A stretch of DNA of 64,000 nt from Acidobacteriota bacterium (GTDB lineage: Bacteria > Acidobacteriota > Thermoanaerobaculia > Gp7-AA8 > JAHWKK01), in contig JAHWKK010000008.1 in assembly GCA_019347945.1 (NCBI GenBank), positions 1-64,000 on the forward strand. The letters are read 5' to 3'. Below, one piece after another: positions 42,934-51,402 of this stretch (the first letter of the stretch is position 1; each line of letters starts with the position of its first letter). Below the pieces are notes generated by a model that saw only the letters and a program-made list of their open reading frames with translations, did no database searches and was not told where the DNA came from. A program made the translations under genes and the position numbers.

Positions 42934-44241
42934 TCATTTCGCGACGCGGAAGCTCGCGTACATGTAGGGGTAGGTCGCGCGGAACCAGTTCCGAAAACTC
43001 CGCCGGATCAGGCGCTTCGACGTAGCCTGGGATGCGCCCTTGATCACGTAGTGCTTGTCGTCGAAGAAATCGCTCGAATAAGGGGGGTACGAGGGCATTT
43101 CGCGGAATCCGGGGAACGGCTCGAACTTCGACGAGGTCCACTCCCAGCCGTTGCCCACGAGATCATGGATTCCCCAGGCGCTCGCACCCTCGGGGAAGGA
43201 TCCTGCCGGCATCGGCTCGGTCGACTGGTGGTCGAAGTTGCCATGACGGTGTTCCGGTTCCTGATTGCCCCAGGGGTGCTCCCGCTCCTCTCCGTCAGGT
43301 GTCCCGTAGGCTGCCCGATGGAACTCCGCCTCGGTCGGAAGCCGGCACTCCTTCCACTTCGCATAGGCCTCGGCTTCCGCATGGGTGACGAATACCGGCC
43401 AGCTTTCCGGCAGCGGATACGCCTCGTGCATCCCGCGCCAGCTCCAGCCTCCGTCGGAAGGAATCCAGAAGTGGGGGTGCGCGATATTCTCGCGGCTCAC
43501 CCAGTCCCACCCTTCGTCGCTCCAGAGATCCCGGTTCTCGTACCCGCCTGCTTCCATGAACTCGAGGAAGTCGCGATTGGTCACGTTGTATCGGTCGATT
43601 CGAAATGCCGGAACGTCGACCCGGTGGAGCTCGAACTCGTTGTCCCAGCCGAATCCGCCCTCCCGATCCCTCCCGAGCGTTGCGTGTCCGGCGGGAATCG
43701 TGACCATTTCATGGTGGATCTCGGGACCTTCGAGGACGACTTTCCCCTCCGAGGGCTTCTTCCGGTCCCACGGGAGCTGGTGAAGCATGTACTTGAGCGT
43801 CTCGTGGTGCATCAACTCGTGCTCGAGGATCGTGTAGATCGCCTCGCATCGGGCGAGCAGCGGGTTGTCCGGCTCGCAGAACGCCTCCTCGGCGAGCGCG
43901 TGGCGAACCGCGGCATCCGCGCGGTTGGAGTAATCCTTCACGCTCTCCAGACGGGGCCAGTTCGCATCCGCCTCGAGCGCTTCCTCTTCGGTCTCAGGGT
44001 CGATCCCCCGCTCGAAGAGATCGTCGAGGTCCTCGTCGAGCGGACCGCGCCCGAGCGCCTTCTTCATCAGAGTGTTGTAGTTGAAGGCGGGGAGGTGACC
44101 TTCATAGAAGACGATGGGCTGCCTGAGTGCGATGGGACGGTCGTACCATGCATCGGAAATGACAGATTCGAAAAGCTTTTCCGAGAATTGACGACCCTCG
44201 TCGAACCGTTCGAGAATCCGATGGCGTTCGCGATGTTCCAT
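42934..44241 (-). CDS. EgtB-like formylglycine-generating-fold iron oxidoreductase
   Basis: 435 residues from the ATG at 44241. The N-terminal DinB-like half carries iron ligands: 'ILEHELMHHETLKYMLHQLP' (H-x3-H). The C-terminal FGE-sulfatase (SUMF1) fold begins 'HEMVTIPAGHATLGRDREGG' and includes 'WPVFVTHAEAEAYAKWKECR', 'RLPTEAEFHRAAYG' and 'DLVGNGWEWTSSKFEPFPGF', the family signature. EgtB makes the C-S bond in ergothioneine; relatives act in ovothiol and selenoneine synthesis. No EgtD methyltransferase or SenB is nearby, so the substrate is open. Divergent from ilvE. Confidence 0.85.
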   Translation of the reverse strand: MEHRERHRILERFDEGRQFSEKLFESVISDAWYDRPIALRQPIVFYEGHLPAFNYNTLMKKALGRGPLDEDLDDLFERGIDPETEEEALEADANWPRLESVKDYSNRADAAVRHALAEEAFCEPDNPLLARCEAIYTILEHELMHHETLKYMLHQLPWDRKKPSEGKVVLEGPEIHHEMVTIPAGHATLGRDREGGFGWDNEFELHRVDVPAFRIDRYNVTNRDFLEFMEAGGYENRDLWSDEGWDWVSRENIAHPHFWIPSDGGWSWRGMHEAYPLPESWPVFVTHAEAEAYAKWKECRLPTEAEFHRAAYGTPDGEEREHPWGNQEPEHRHGNFDHQSTEPMPAGSFPEGASAWGIHDLVGNGWEWTSSKFEPFPGFREMPSYPPYSSDFFDDKHYVIKGASQATSKRLIRRSFRNWFRATYPYMYASFRVAK

Positions 44242-44299
44242 GCGCGGCAGTGAAGCCGGATTCGTGCCGTTATTTGAGCGGCTTCTCGGAGCTATCCTA

Positions 44300-44305
44300 T
44301 ATACT
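44300..44305 (+). promoter_or_regulatory. -10 box (TATACT) for ilvE, with a strong Shine-Dalgarno downstream
   Basis: TATATACT spans 44298-44305, with a weak TTGAGC at 44274-44279. Unlike most genes here, ilvE also has a leader with AGGAGGT (44330-44336), 10 nt before the ATG. Confidence 0.55.
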
Positions 44306-44346
44306 CTTACTCTCTTTGCACCAGTTCTCAGGAGGTCGGACCGCGA

Positions 44347-45321
44347 ATGCCATTCGAAGGACTCTCGAAAATCTGGATGAACGGATCCTTCGTCGACTTC
44401 GAGGACGCGAAGGTTCACGTACTCAGCCACGTCGTCCACTATGGCTCCGGTGTCTTCGAGGGGATTCGGTGCTACAACACCGAGCGCGGACCCGAGATCT
44501 TCCGCCTCCACGATCACATTCGCCGGCTCTACGACAGTTGCCGCATTTACCGGATGCGGCCGGAACGTTCCATCGAGGATTTCGAGCAGGCCTGCATCGA
44601 CTCGATCGTCGAGAACGACCTGAAGGATTGCTACATCCGGCCACTGGTCTACCGCGGGTTCAACACCCTCGGCGTCGATCCGCGCAAATGCCCGATTGAA
44701 ATGATGATTGCCGTCTGGAAGTGGGGCAAATACCTCGGCGAGGATGGGATCGAGAAGGGCGTGGATGTCTGCGTCTCGTCCTGGAACCGAATGGCGCCCA
44801 ACACCTTCCCGGCGATGGCGAAGTCGACCGCCAACTACATGAACTCCCAGCTCATCCGGATGGAGGCGGGAGTCGATGGTTACGAGGAAGGAATCGCGCT
44901 GGCTACCGACGGCTACGTGTCGGAAGGCTCGGGCGAGAACATCTTCATCATACGGGACGGCCGGATCATCACGCCGCCGCTCGGAGCATCAGTGCTGCCG
45001 GGAATCACCCGGGATTCGCTGATGACGCTCGCGAAGGAGCGTGGCTACCAGGTCACCGAGTCGCGCGTCCCACGAGAAATGCTCTACATCGCGGACGAGA
45101 TGTTTTTCACCGGGACGGCTGCCGAGGTCACTCCGATCCGCAGTGTCGATCGAATCCCGGTCGGTAACGGAGCGAGAGGCCCGATCACCGAAGAGCTTCA
45201 GACGGCGTTTTTCGACTACCTCAACGGGCGCGTCGAGGACCGGTACGGCTGGATGACCTCCGTGTATGGCCGGAAAGACGCCGCGAAGGATGTCGTCGGC
45301 GCGGGTTCGGCCACCGCCTGA
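44347..45321 (+). CDS. ilvE: Branched-chain amino-acid aminotransferase
   Basis: 324 residues, fold-type IV PLP aminotransferase. It begins 'IWMNGSFVDFEDAKVHVLS' and 'HYGSGVFEGIRCYNTERGP'; catalytic Lys159 in 'NTFPAMAKSTANYMNSQLIR'; then 'YVSEGSGENIFIIRDGRII', 'TPPLGASVLPGITRDSLM' and 'DEMFFTGTAAEVTPIRSVD', all BCAT signatures. It interconverts Val, Leu and Ile with their keto acids. The SD is the strongest in this part of the window, and a TATACT box lies upstream. Confidence 0.95.
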   Translation: MPFEGLSKIWMNGSFVDFEDAKVHVLSHVVHYGSGVFEGIRCYNTERGPEIFRLHDHIRRLYDSCRIYRMRPERSIEDFEQACIDSIVENDLKDCYIRPLVYRGFNTLGVDPRKCPIEMMIAVWKWGKYLGEDGIEKGVDVCVSSWNRMAPNTFPAMAKSTANYMNSQLIRMEAGVDGYEEGIALATDGYVSEGSGENIFIIRDGRIITPPLGASVLPGITRDSLMTLAKERGYQVTESRVPREMLYIADEMFFTGTAAEVTPIRSVDRIPVGNGARGPITEELQTAFFDYLNGRVEDRYGWMTSVYGRKDAAKDVVGAGSATA

Positions 45322-45361
45322 CTCCCGAAACCAGGCGAAGATCTCGCACGTAAATCCAACA

Positions 45362-45850
45362 ATGAGAGCTTCCGCCGCCCTTGTGCTGTGCCTGACGCTC
45401 GCCGTGCCGGCTGCGGCCCAGGAGTCCGGTTCCGAGGATCCTGAGACGGGTGAGGTCGCGGCGGACGAAAGCGTCGCCGGCGAGGAAGCCGAAGGCGAGG
45501 ACGAAGAAGGGACGACCGGTGACTACTCTCGCGAAGCGCTCTCCCTGATCTTCCTCGAATCCGAGGAGGACGAAGACGGTCCGCCCGAAGAGCCGTTCAC
45601 CATGCGCTGGCAGGACTGGGCGATCCGGTGGATCCCGCTGATGATGCCGCTCGAGCTCAACGACGGCAGCGGGGGACCGACACTGAATCAGTGGCCGGAC
45701 GCGATGACGCTCCTTGGAATGGACTATCCGCCGGCGGGAGCCGCCGGGGACGAGTGGTCGCCGCAGGATCTTTCCTGGGGCGAACGACGTTGGCGCTGGC
45801 GGATGATCCGGGCGGCCAATCGCGCCAACGCCGCGCAAAACGCCAACTGA
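45362..45850 (+). CDS. Secreted acidic protein of unknown function
   Basis: 162 residues. A signal peptide (MRASAALVLCLTLAVPAAAQ) is followed by a very acidic, probably disordered stretch (about 21-70, rich in Glu, Asp and Gly). A Trp-rich C-terminus follows ('TMRWQDWAIRWIPLMMPLEL', 'SWGERRWRWRMIRAANR'). I recognise no family. The start at 45362 was chosen because it begins the signal peptide; upstream codons overlap ilvE. The combination looks like a periplasmic protein, but the role is unknown. Confidence 0.65.
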   Translation: MRASAALVLCLTLAVPAAAQESGSEDPETGEVAADESVAGEEAEGEDEEGTTGDYSREALSLIFLESEEDEDGPPEEPFTMRWQDWAIRWIPLMMPLELNDGSGGPTLNQWPDAMTLLGMDYPPAGAAGDEWSPQDLSWGERRWRWRMIRAANRANAAQNAN

Positions 45851-45945
45851 GCTTCAAGGAGTACCAGTATTGCGGAATCTGTCGCCCTACAGGGCTTGAG
45901 TAGGCGGTAGATCGTACCCGGTCGGAGCTTTTCACTCTTCGCTCT
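45851..45945. repeat. TTCACTC short-period repeat between convergent genes
   Basis: The (TTCACTCTTCG)-type run from about 45930 to 45960 continues into the last codons of the minus-strand gene that ends at 45946 (residues K-K-S-E-E). The same motif occurs before uvrC (23180-23210). Confidence 0.7.
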
Positions 45946-46125
45946 TCACTCTTCACTCTTCTTTCCAAGCATCGCGTTCTGCTCTTCGAGAAGCGAGATG
46001 ATCCGTTCATTCTGAGCGACGAGCCTCTCCTGCGCGGCACGTGAGCGCTTCATCCAGACCCAGCAGAGAAGACCGATCCCGATCGTGATGAATACGAGCA
46101 CGGCTCCGAGAATCAGCAGGTTCAA
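45946..46125 (-). CDS. Small single-pass membrane protein (59 aa)
   Basis: A short gene found by reading the reverse strand by eye. It starts at a TTG at 46125 that overlaps the upstream gene's stop (TTGA), and reads L-N-L-L-I-L-G-A-V-L-V-F-I-T-I-G-I-G-L-L as a membrane helix. A basic MKRSRAAQERL segment and a short coiled coil (RIISLLEEQNAML) follow. 59 residues to the TGA at 45946. The coupled start, hydrophobic helix and heptads argue that it is real. It probably works with the coiled-coil protein encoded just upstream. Its C-terminus is formed by a repeat. Confidence 0.65.
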   Translation of the reverse strand: MNLLILGAVLVFITIGIGLLCWVWMKRSRAAQERLVAQNERIISLLEEQNAMLGKKSEE

Positions 46126-46349
46126 GAGTTGCCGATCCGCTCGAGCTTCGTCTCGAGAGTGGCGATCTTGTGCTCGAGCGCCTCGATTTTCGTTCGCAAC
46201 GTCGAGATCTCATCGGCCACAGCATCGCGCGCAAGCTCGTGAAGCTTCCCCTCGACCCTCTTCACCTGGTCATCGCGGAAATGCTTCACCTTGTCGACCG
46301 ACTCACCGAAAACGTCCCTCATGAACTTCTCGAATTCCTTCGTATCCAT
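46122..46349 (-). CDS. Small coiled-coil protein (75 aa)
   Basis: 75 residues, almost wholly helical. An amphipathic N-terminus ('MDTKEFEKFMRDVFGESVDK') precedes a heptad coiled coil ('ISTLRTKIEALEHKIATLET'). Size and layout recall UbiK/BMFP-type membrane-fusogenic or phasin-like proteins, but I cannot assign it firmly. It is followed, with a 4-bp overlap, by the 59-residue membrane protein, so the two likely form a unit. Confidence 0.65.
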   Translation of the reverse strand: MDTKEFEKFMRDVFGESVDKVKHFRDDQVKRVEGKLHELARDAVADEISTLRTKIEALEHKIATLETKLERIGNS

Positions 46350-46725
46350 GGCACGGCTCGGAGCAACCGTCGTGCCTCGTCAGGTTGGAGGTTGGAGGTT
46401 TGAGGTTGGAGGAGAGAAGCGGACAAAGCGAAGCGCCGGGTCTGCGGTGGAGATACGAATGGGACATTCCCTCGCTTCCACCCCATCGTCATCCTGAGCC
46501 GCCGAAGGACGGCGAAGGATCTGGGCGGGGGCTCATCAAAGAAGTTGACAGTGACCGGCAACGGTGACTCACGACCCGCCTCCAGATTCTTCGCCCGCGC
46601 TGCGCCGGGCTCAGATTGACGAGTGTTGTGTTGCGCGACGCGATGGTCATGGACGAATGTTTGCTCTCGAGAACCCACTCCTTCGTCAGTCTGAGCAAGC
46701 GACCGACGCCTTGCGACGGTGATTT
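46350..46725. repeat. Intergenic repeats (GGTTGGAGG run and family D palindromes)
   Basis: A GTTGGAGGTTGGAGGTTTGA run at about 46384-46412. A family D unit ('GAGCCGCCGAAGGACGGCGA', 46496-46515) also found at 15681-15700. A related CCCGCGCTGCGCCGGG unit lies at about 46590-46606. No gene is visible. Confidence 0.7.
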
Positions 46726-46898
46726 GGAAATGACACCCGTGAGTGCAGAAAACAACCGAACTCGCGTACTCAAACCAACGTCATCCTGAGCGGGCGGTCG
46801 GGCGGGCAGGCGAAGGACCTCGCAGGTTGGGACATCAGACCAAGCGAAGCGCTGCAAAAGGTCGAAGTCCACGCAAATCGTCGTCGTTTCATTACCAG
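46726..46898. repeat. Dispersed ~175-bp repeat, copy C (reverse orientation)
   Basis: The reverse complement of this stretch matches 15379-15574 and 22864-23050 along its length, including 'TTGGTCTGATGTCCCAACC'. A family D palindrome follows (46899-46915). The next gene starts only 66 bp further on. Confidence 0.85.
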
Positions 46899-46952
46899 CC
46901 GCCGAAGGACGGCAACGGATCCGGGCGGCGGGCGAAGGAGTACCGTTCCGGA

Positions 46953-46958
46953 CATAAT
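46953..46958 (+). promoter_or_regulatory. Candidate -10 box (CATAAT), leaderless ECF42 gene
   Basis: CATAAT ends 6 nt before the GTG at 46965, so the transcript would begin at the start codon. Confidence 0.4.
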
Positions 46959-46964
46959 CACGCC

Positions 46965-48212
46965 GTGACTGCCAGCCACTCCCAAGCGATCCGGGAGATC
47001 GTCGATCGGATCTATCGTGAGGAATCGCGCCGGATTTTCGCCACGCTGATCCGCCTGATCGGCGACTTCGATCTCGCCGAGGAGGCACTTCACGAAGCCT
47101 TCGCAGCGGCGGTGGACAAGTGGTCGAAGGAGGGGGTTCCGGATAACCCGTTCGGCTGGCTCGTTTCGACGGGTCGTTTCAAGGGAATCGACATGCTTCG
47201 GCGGATGTCCCGCTTCGAGTCGTCTCCGGAAAAGCTCGAGGCCGCAATCGCTCTCGAAGCCGAGCCCGAAGATCTCGACGAGAAGGAGCTCCGGGATGAC
47301 CAGCTCCGGCTCATCTTCACCTGTTGTCATCCCGCGCTGCCACCCGCGACCCAGGTGGCGATGACGCTCCGGGAGATGTGCGGGTTGACCACCGAGGAAG
47401 TGGCGAGCGCATTTCTGACATCTCCGGCTACGATTGCCCAGCGGATCGTACGCGGCAAGGCGAAGATCCGCGATGCGGGGATCCCCTACCAGGTTCCGTC
47501 GCGGACCGACCTTCCGGACCGCCTCGACTCGGTGCTGTCGGTGATCTATCTCGTGTTCAACGAGGGGTACTCTGCGTCTTCCGGAAGCTCCGCGATTCGC
47601 CAGGATCTCTCCGCTGAGGCGATTCGACTCGGACGGGTGCTGGTCGAGTTGCTTCCGGATCCGGAGGTGATGGGGCTCCTTGCCCTGATGCTTCTCCATG
47701 ATGCTCGACGGGAAACCCGGGTCGATGCGGCAGGGGATCTGATTCTCCTCGAGGATCAGGACCGCTCTCGATGGGACCGCCGGAAGATTCTCGCGGGGAA
47801 CGAGCTGCTTCGTCGAGCGCTCGATTCGCGAAATTTCGGCGTCTACACGATTCAGGCGGCAATTTCGTCGGTCCACGCAGCCGCCGCAACTGCCAGCGAG
47901 ACCGACTGGAAACAGATCGTCGGGCTCTATGACCTCCTGCTGGAGATCGAGCCGACTCCGATCGGAGAGCTCAATCGTGCCGTGGCCGTGGCGATGCGGG
48001 ACTCACCCGAAGCCGGCCTCGAGCTGATCGACGCCATTCTCGCCCGGGGAGACCTCGACGACTACCATCTCGCGCACGCCGCACGCGCAGACCTCTTTCG
48101 GCGGCTCGGGCGGACGGAGAAGGCGAGGGTTGCCTACGAGCGTGCGCTCGCGCTGGCCGTCCAGGAACCGGAGCGCCGTTTTCTGGCAAAGCGGATTCGG
48201 GAGGTTCGCTGA
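46965..48212 (+). CDS. ECF42-type RNA polymerase sigma factor with C-terminal TPR-like extension
   Basis: 415 residues from a GTG. Sigma region 2 ('ATLIRLIGDFDLAEEALHEA', 'NPFGWLVSTGRFKGIDMLRR') and region 4 ('TQVAMTLREMCGLTTEEVAS', 'FLTSPATIAQRIVRGKAKIR') are followed by a roughly 220-residue extension ('VLSVIYLVFNEGYSASSGSS', 'IPYQVP' before it, and TPR-like helices to the end). This is the ECF42 group (DUF6596), which needs no anti-sigma factor; the C-terminal extension does the sensing. ECF42 genes characteristically sit next to DGPF/YCII genes, and three follow here. Upstream in-frame codons are repeat copy C and were excluded. Confidence 0.92.
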   Translation: MTASHSQAIREIVDRIYREESRRIFATLIRLIGDFDLAEEALHEAFAAAVDKWSKEGVPDNPFGWLVSTGRFKGIDMLRRMSRFESSPEKLEAAIALEAEPEDLDEKELRDDQLRLIFTCCHPALPPATQVAMTLREMCGLTTEEVASAFLTSPATIAQRIVRGKAKIRDAGIPYQVPSRTDLPDRLDSVLSVIYLVFNEGYSASSGSSAIRQDLSAEAIRLGRVLVELLPDPEVMGLLALMLLHDARRETRVDAAGDLILLEDQDRSRWDRRKILAGNELLRRALDSRNFGVYTIQAAISSVHAAAATASETDWKQIVGLYDLLLEIEPTPIGELNRAVAVAMRDSPEAGLELIDAILARGDLDDYHLAHAARADLFRRLGRTEKARVAYERALALAVQEPERRFLAKRIREVR

Positions 48213-48298
48213 AAAAAATTTTCAATCGATGTCGATTTCGTCCTGCACCGTTCGATTACAGGGTAGAAGCAGAGGAAATCAACTGAGGAGGAAAGCAA

Positions 48299-48712
48299 AT
48301 GAAGTTCATCTGCCTGGGATACGCGGACGAGTCGAAATGGAACGAGATGCCTGAAGAGGAAGCGAACGCGTTGATGGAGGAGTGTTTCGCATACGACGAT
48401 GAGCTGAGAAAGTCGGGGCATTTCCTCGGAGGAGAGGCCCTTCAGCCGGTCGGCAAGGGGGTCACACTGCGCTTCCGCAATCGGAAGGTCGACGTGACGG
48501 ATGGCCCGTACGCCGAGACGAAGGAGCAGCTCGGTGGCATCCTCCTGCTCGAGGCGCGGGACCTCAACCACGCGATCGCGCTGATGTCGAATCATCCGGG
48601 CGTGCGGTTCGGCCCGTTCGAGATCCGTCCGGCCGACGAGACGATCAATGCGCTCATCGCGGTCCGCGATGAGGCGATCCGTGCCTCACACGGGCAGCAA
48701 CCTCGAGGGTGA
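48299..48712 (+). CDS. YCII-related (DGPF) protein 1
   Basis: 137 residues with the DGPF signature '[20 protein letters not shown]' and a ferredoxin-like alpha/beta layout ('[20 protein letters not shown]', '[20 protein letters not shown]'). Well placed SD (GAGGAGGAA) before the ATG. YCII-like proteins are small enzymes or binding proteins of unclear chemistry, and DGPF members are regular targets of ECF42 sigma factors. First of three paralogues here; the enzymatic role is unknown. Confidence 0.9.
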   Translation: MKFICLGYADESKWNEMPEEEANALMEECFAYDDELRKSGHFLGGEALQPVGKGVTLRFRNRKVDVTDGPYAETKEQLGGILLLEARDLNHAIALMSNHPGVRFGPFEIRPADETINALIAVRDEAIRASHGQQPRG

Positions 48713-48767
48713 CGCAGTGAAAGAGAGAACATCCGGAGAAGTATCGAACAAAGGAAGGAGAACTGAA

Positions 48768-49187
48768 ATGAGAGTGATGGTCATGGTCAAGGCAACGAGG
48801 AGCTCGGAAGCCGGCGAGATGCCGAGCGAGCAGCTCCTGACGGAGATGGGAAACTACAACGAAGAGCTCTCCAACGCCGGGATTCTACTTGCCGGTGAGG
48901 GGCTGCAGCCCAGCAGCAAAGGCGTTCGGGTTCGATTCTCGGGAAAGAACCGGACGGTGACCGACGGTCCGTTTCCGGAGACGAAGGAGCTCGTTGCGGG
49001 ATTCTGGCTCTGGAAGGTGAGCTCGATGGAGGAAGCGATCGAGTGGGTGAAGCGATGCCCGAATCCGATGATGGAAGACTCCGACATCGAGATTCGACCC
49101 CTCTTCGAGATGGAAGACTTCGGCGAGGAATTCACCCCGGAGCTCCGCGAACAGGAAGAAAAGCTGCGGATGCGGATCGACAAGTAA
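48768..49187 (+). CDS. YCII-related (DGPF) protein 2
   Basis: 139 residues from the ATG at 48768, preceded by an AGGAAGGAG Shine-Dalgarno; an earlier in-frame start at 48648 overlaps the previous gene and was rejected. DGPF motif 'RTVTDGPFPETKELVAGFWL'. The C-terminal tail ('FGEEFTPELREQEEKLRMR') is longer than in paralogue 1. It is part of the same ECF42-linked cluster. Confidence 0.88.
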   Translation: MRVMVMVKATRSSEAGEMPSEQLLTEMGNYNEELSNAGILLAGEGLQPSSKGVRVRFSGKNRTVTDGPFPETKELVAGFWLWKVSSMEEAIEWVKRCPNPMMEDSDIEIRPLFEMEDFGEEFTPELREQEEKLRMRIDK

Positions 49188-49238
49188 CGGAGGCGGATAC
49201 CCGACCCAGGAAAAAGAGAGATCGAGGAGAGAAAACCA

Positions 49239-49742
49239 ATGGGAGAAATCCGATCAATCACTCCGTGTCTCTGGTTCGATGACCAGGCGGAGGAAGCCGC
49301 AAATTTTTACACGGGTATTTTCGAGAATTCGAGAATCGTCAACGTCAGCAGATATACCGCGGCGGGGACCGAGATTCACGGCCGGCCGGAGGGGAGCGTG
49401 ATGGCGGTCGGGTTCGAGCTGAATGGCCAGCCTTTCAGCGCGATCAACGGTGGTCCTGTCTTCACGTTCAACGAGGCGATCTCGTTTCAGATCGAATGTG
49501 AAACGCAGGCAGAGATCGACTATTACTGGGAGAAGCTGTCGGCTGGAGGCGATGAGAATGCGCAACAGTGCGGGTGGCTCAAGGACCGATACGGCCTCTC
49601 CTGGCAGGTCTTTCCCCGGCTTCTCACCGAAATGCTCGATGATCCCGATCGTGAAAAGGCGGCTCGCGTCACCGATGTGATGCTTCGAATGAAGAAGATG
49701 GACCTCGAGGGTCTGAAGCGAGCCGGTGAAAGCGTATCCTGA
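49239..49742 (+). CDS. PhnB-like VOC (glyoxalase/dioxygenase-fold) protein
   Basis: 167 residues. It begins 'ITPCLWFDDQAEEAANFYTG' and contains 'VGFELNGQPFSAINGGPVF', 'AISFQIECETQAEIDYYWEK' and 'CGWLKDRYGLSWQVFPRLL', matching the PhnB/3-demethylubiquinone-like VOC family. An AGGAG-like SD lies before the ATG. The family binds small molecules; its activity is unknown. Such VOC proteins frequently accompany DGPF proteins. Confidence 0.88.
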   Translation: MGEIRSITPCLWFDDQAEEAANFYTGIFENSRIVNVSRYTAAGTEIHGRPEGSVMAVGFELNGQPFSAINGGPVFTFNEAISFQIECETQAEIDYYWEKLSAGGDENAQQCGWLKDRYGLSWQVFPRLLTEMLDDPDREKAARVTDVMLRMKKMDLEGLKRAGESVS

Positions 49743-49785
49743 AGCGAAGAAGCCGTGATCTGGCGGCCCCGGAGGTGAACCGATC

Positions 49786-50172
49786 GTGAAGTACATGCTG
49801 ATGGTGTACGGAGCCGAAGACGCGTGGACGGAAGAGGAGCGCGAACAATGCATGTCCGAGTCGAGAGATCTGTGCCATGAGCTCGACGCCGCGGGCCGAT
49901 TTCTCGCCGCGTCTCCGCTCCAGTCTGTGAGTACGGCCACGAGCGTGCGAATCCGGGAGGGAAGGCGTCTCGTCACCGACGGACCGTTCGCCGAGACGAC
50001 CGAGCAGCTCGGTGGCTTCTATCTGGTCGAAGCGGCAGACCTCGACGAGGCGATCGCCATCGCGGAACGGATCCCGGGCGCCTCGGTCGGAACGGTCGAG
50101 ATTCGTCCGCCCGTGGAACTGTCCGGGCTTCCGGGGATGCAACGGTCGCGCGATCGCCCGCCTGACGAATGA
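49786..50172 (+). CDS. YCII-related (DGPF) protein 3
   Basis: 128 residues with DGPF motif 'RLVTDGPFAETTEQLGGFYL' and N-terminus 'MKYMLMVYGAEDAWTEEERE'. Third paralogue of the cluster and the most compact. The MFS gene that follows has its own leaderless-type promoter, so the ECF42-linked unit probably ends here. Confidence 0.88.
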   Translation: MKYMLMVYGAEDAWTEEEREQCMSESRDLCHELDAAGRFLAASPLQSVSTATSVRIREGRRLVTDGPFAETTEQLGGFYLVEAADLDEAIAIAERIPGASVGTVEIRPPVELSGLPGMQRSRDRPPDE

Positions 50173-50183
50173 GGTCGATGGCT

Positions 50184-50189
50184 TAAAAT
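50184..50189 (+). promoter_or_regulatory. Candidate -10 box (TAAAAT) for the MFS gene
   Basis: TAAAAT ends 7 nt before the GTG at 50197, predicting a leaderless mRNA. A weak CTGACG lies 16 nt further upstream. Confidence 0.5.
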
Positions 50190-50196
50190 CTGCGGC

Positions 50197-51402
50197 GTGA
50201 CGGAGCACTCCGGACGCTGGCGCGCGCTTGCGCTGATCGCTTTCGTCGAGCTGGCGTGCATGTCGCTCTGGTTCGGCGTCTCCTCGGTGACTCCCGCACT
50301 TCGCGCGGAGCTCGGCTTCAGCGACGCCGTGGTGTCGTGGCTGACGATCGCCGTTCAGCTCGGATTCGTCGCGGGAACGCTCCTCAGCGCGATTCTCAGC
50401 CTTTCCGACGTCATCTCGACCCGACGCCTTCTCTGGTCTTCGGCCATCCTCGGGGCGGTCACGAATGCCTTGTTCGCGCTCGGGCCGGCGGAACCGTCGA
50501 TCGCGCTGACGCTTCGGTTTCTGACCGGGATGTTCCTTGCCGGAATCTATCCGCCGGGGATGAAGCTGATGGCGACTTGGTTCCGGAGCGGACGAGGTCT
50601 CGCGCTCGGTGTCCTCGTCGGCGCGCTGACGCTGGGAAAGGCTTCGCCCTATCTGGTGAATGCGATCGGTGCCGAGTGGCGCACCACGGTCATCGCGGCG
50701 TCGGTTTCGTCGGTCGTGGGGGCGCTCGTGATTCTGGGACTCGTTCGTGAAGGGCCGCTCTCGGTCGGTACGGCACCGTTCGATCCGAAACAGTTCGTCA
50801 CGATTCTCCGGAACAGGGGAGTGCGGCTCGCGAACTTCGGTTACTTCGGTCACATGTGGGAGCTCTACGCGATGTGGACGTGGCTGCCGGTGATGCTGCG
50901 GGAGAGCTTCGAGCGGAGCGGATCGCCGAGGTCGCTGGCCGAGATCGGATCGTTTCTCGTGATCGGCAGCGGTGCGGCCGGATGCGTTGTCGCGGGCCTG
51001 ATCGCCGACCGGGTGGGACGGACCGTCGTGACGTCGGTTGCGATGGTGATCAGCGGTGCGTGCTGTCTGATCGTCGGGTTCCTCTTCGGTGGCTCGCCGG
51101 TGCTTCTGCTCATCCTTGCGACGATCTGGGGAGCGACCATCGTCGCGGATTCGGCGCAGTTCTCGGCGTGCGTGACCGAGCTCGGAGACCCGCGTTACAT
51201 CGGAACCGCGCTGACGCTGCAGACGTGCATCGGGTTTCTCCTGACGACGATCTCGATTGCGCTGGTCCCGGTGCTGGTCGATCTCGTCGGGTGGCGATGG
51301 GCGTTCGCGTTCCTGATGCCGGGTCCGCTCCTCGGCACGATCTCGATGCTGCGGCTGCGACGCCTGCCGGAGGCCCGGCAACTCGCAGGTGGGCGGGGCT
51401 GA
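50197..51402 (+). CDS. Major facilitator superfamily transporter
   Basis: 401 residues with 12 predicted membrane helices, beginning 'WRALALIAFVELACMSLWFG'. The MFS loop between helices 2 and 3 is poorly kept ('LSDVISTRRLLW'); the equivalent after helix 8 is clearer ('GLIADRVGRTVVT'). The N-terminal 'WFGVSSVTPALRAELGFSDA' resembles the nitrate/nitrite or cyanate-type (NarK-like) branch, but the substrate is not certain. GTG start, with a -10 box just upstream. Confidence 0.88.
   Translation: MTEHSGRWRALALIAFVELACMSLWFGVSSVTPALRAELGFSDAVVSWLTIAVQLGFVAGTLLSAILSLSDVISTRRLLWSSAILGAVTNALFALGPAEPSIALTLRFLTGMFLAGIYPPGMKLMATWFRSGRGLALGVLVGALTLGKASPYLVNAIGAEWRTTVIAASVSSVVGALVILGLVREGPLSVGTAPFDPKQFVTILRNRGVRLANFGYFGHMWELYAMWTWLPVMLRESFERSGSPRSLAEIGSFLVIGSGAAGCVVAGLIADRVGRTVVTSVAMVISGACCLIVGFLFGGSPVLLLILATIWGATIVADSAQFSACVTELGDPRYIGTALTLQTCIGFLLTTISIALVPVLVDLVGWRWAFAFLMPGPLLGTISMLRLRRLPEARQLAGGRG

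Noticed and set aside
49669-51381. Minus-strand open frame antisense to a DGPF gene and the MFS transporter
   Set aside because: Low-complexity Arg/Asp/Glu reading; plus-strand proteins are clearly real.
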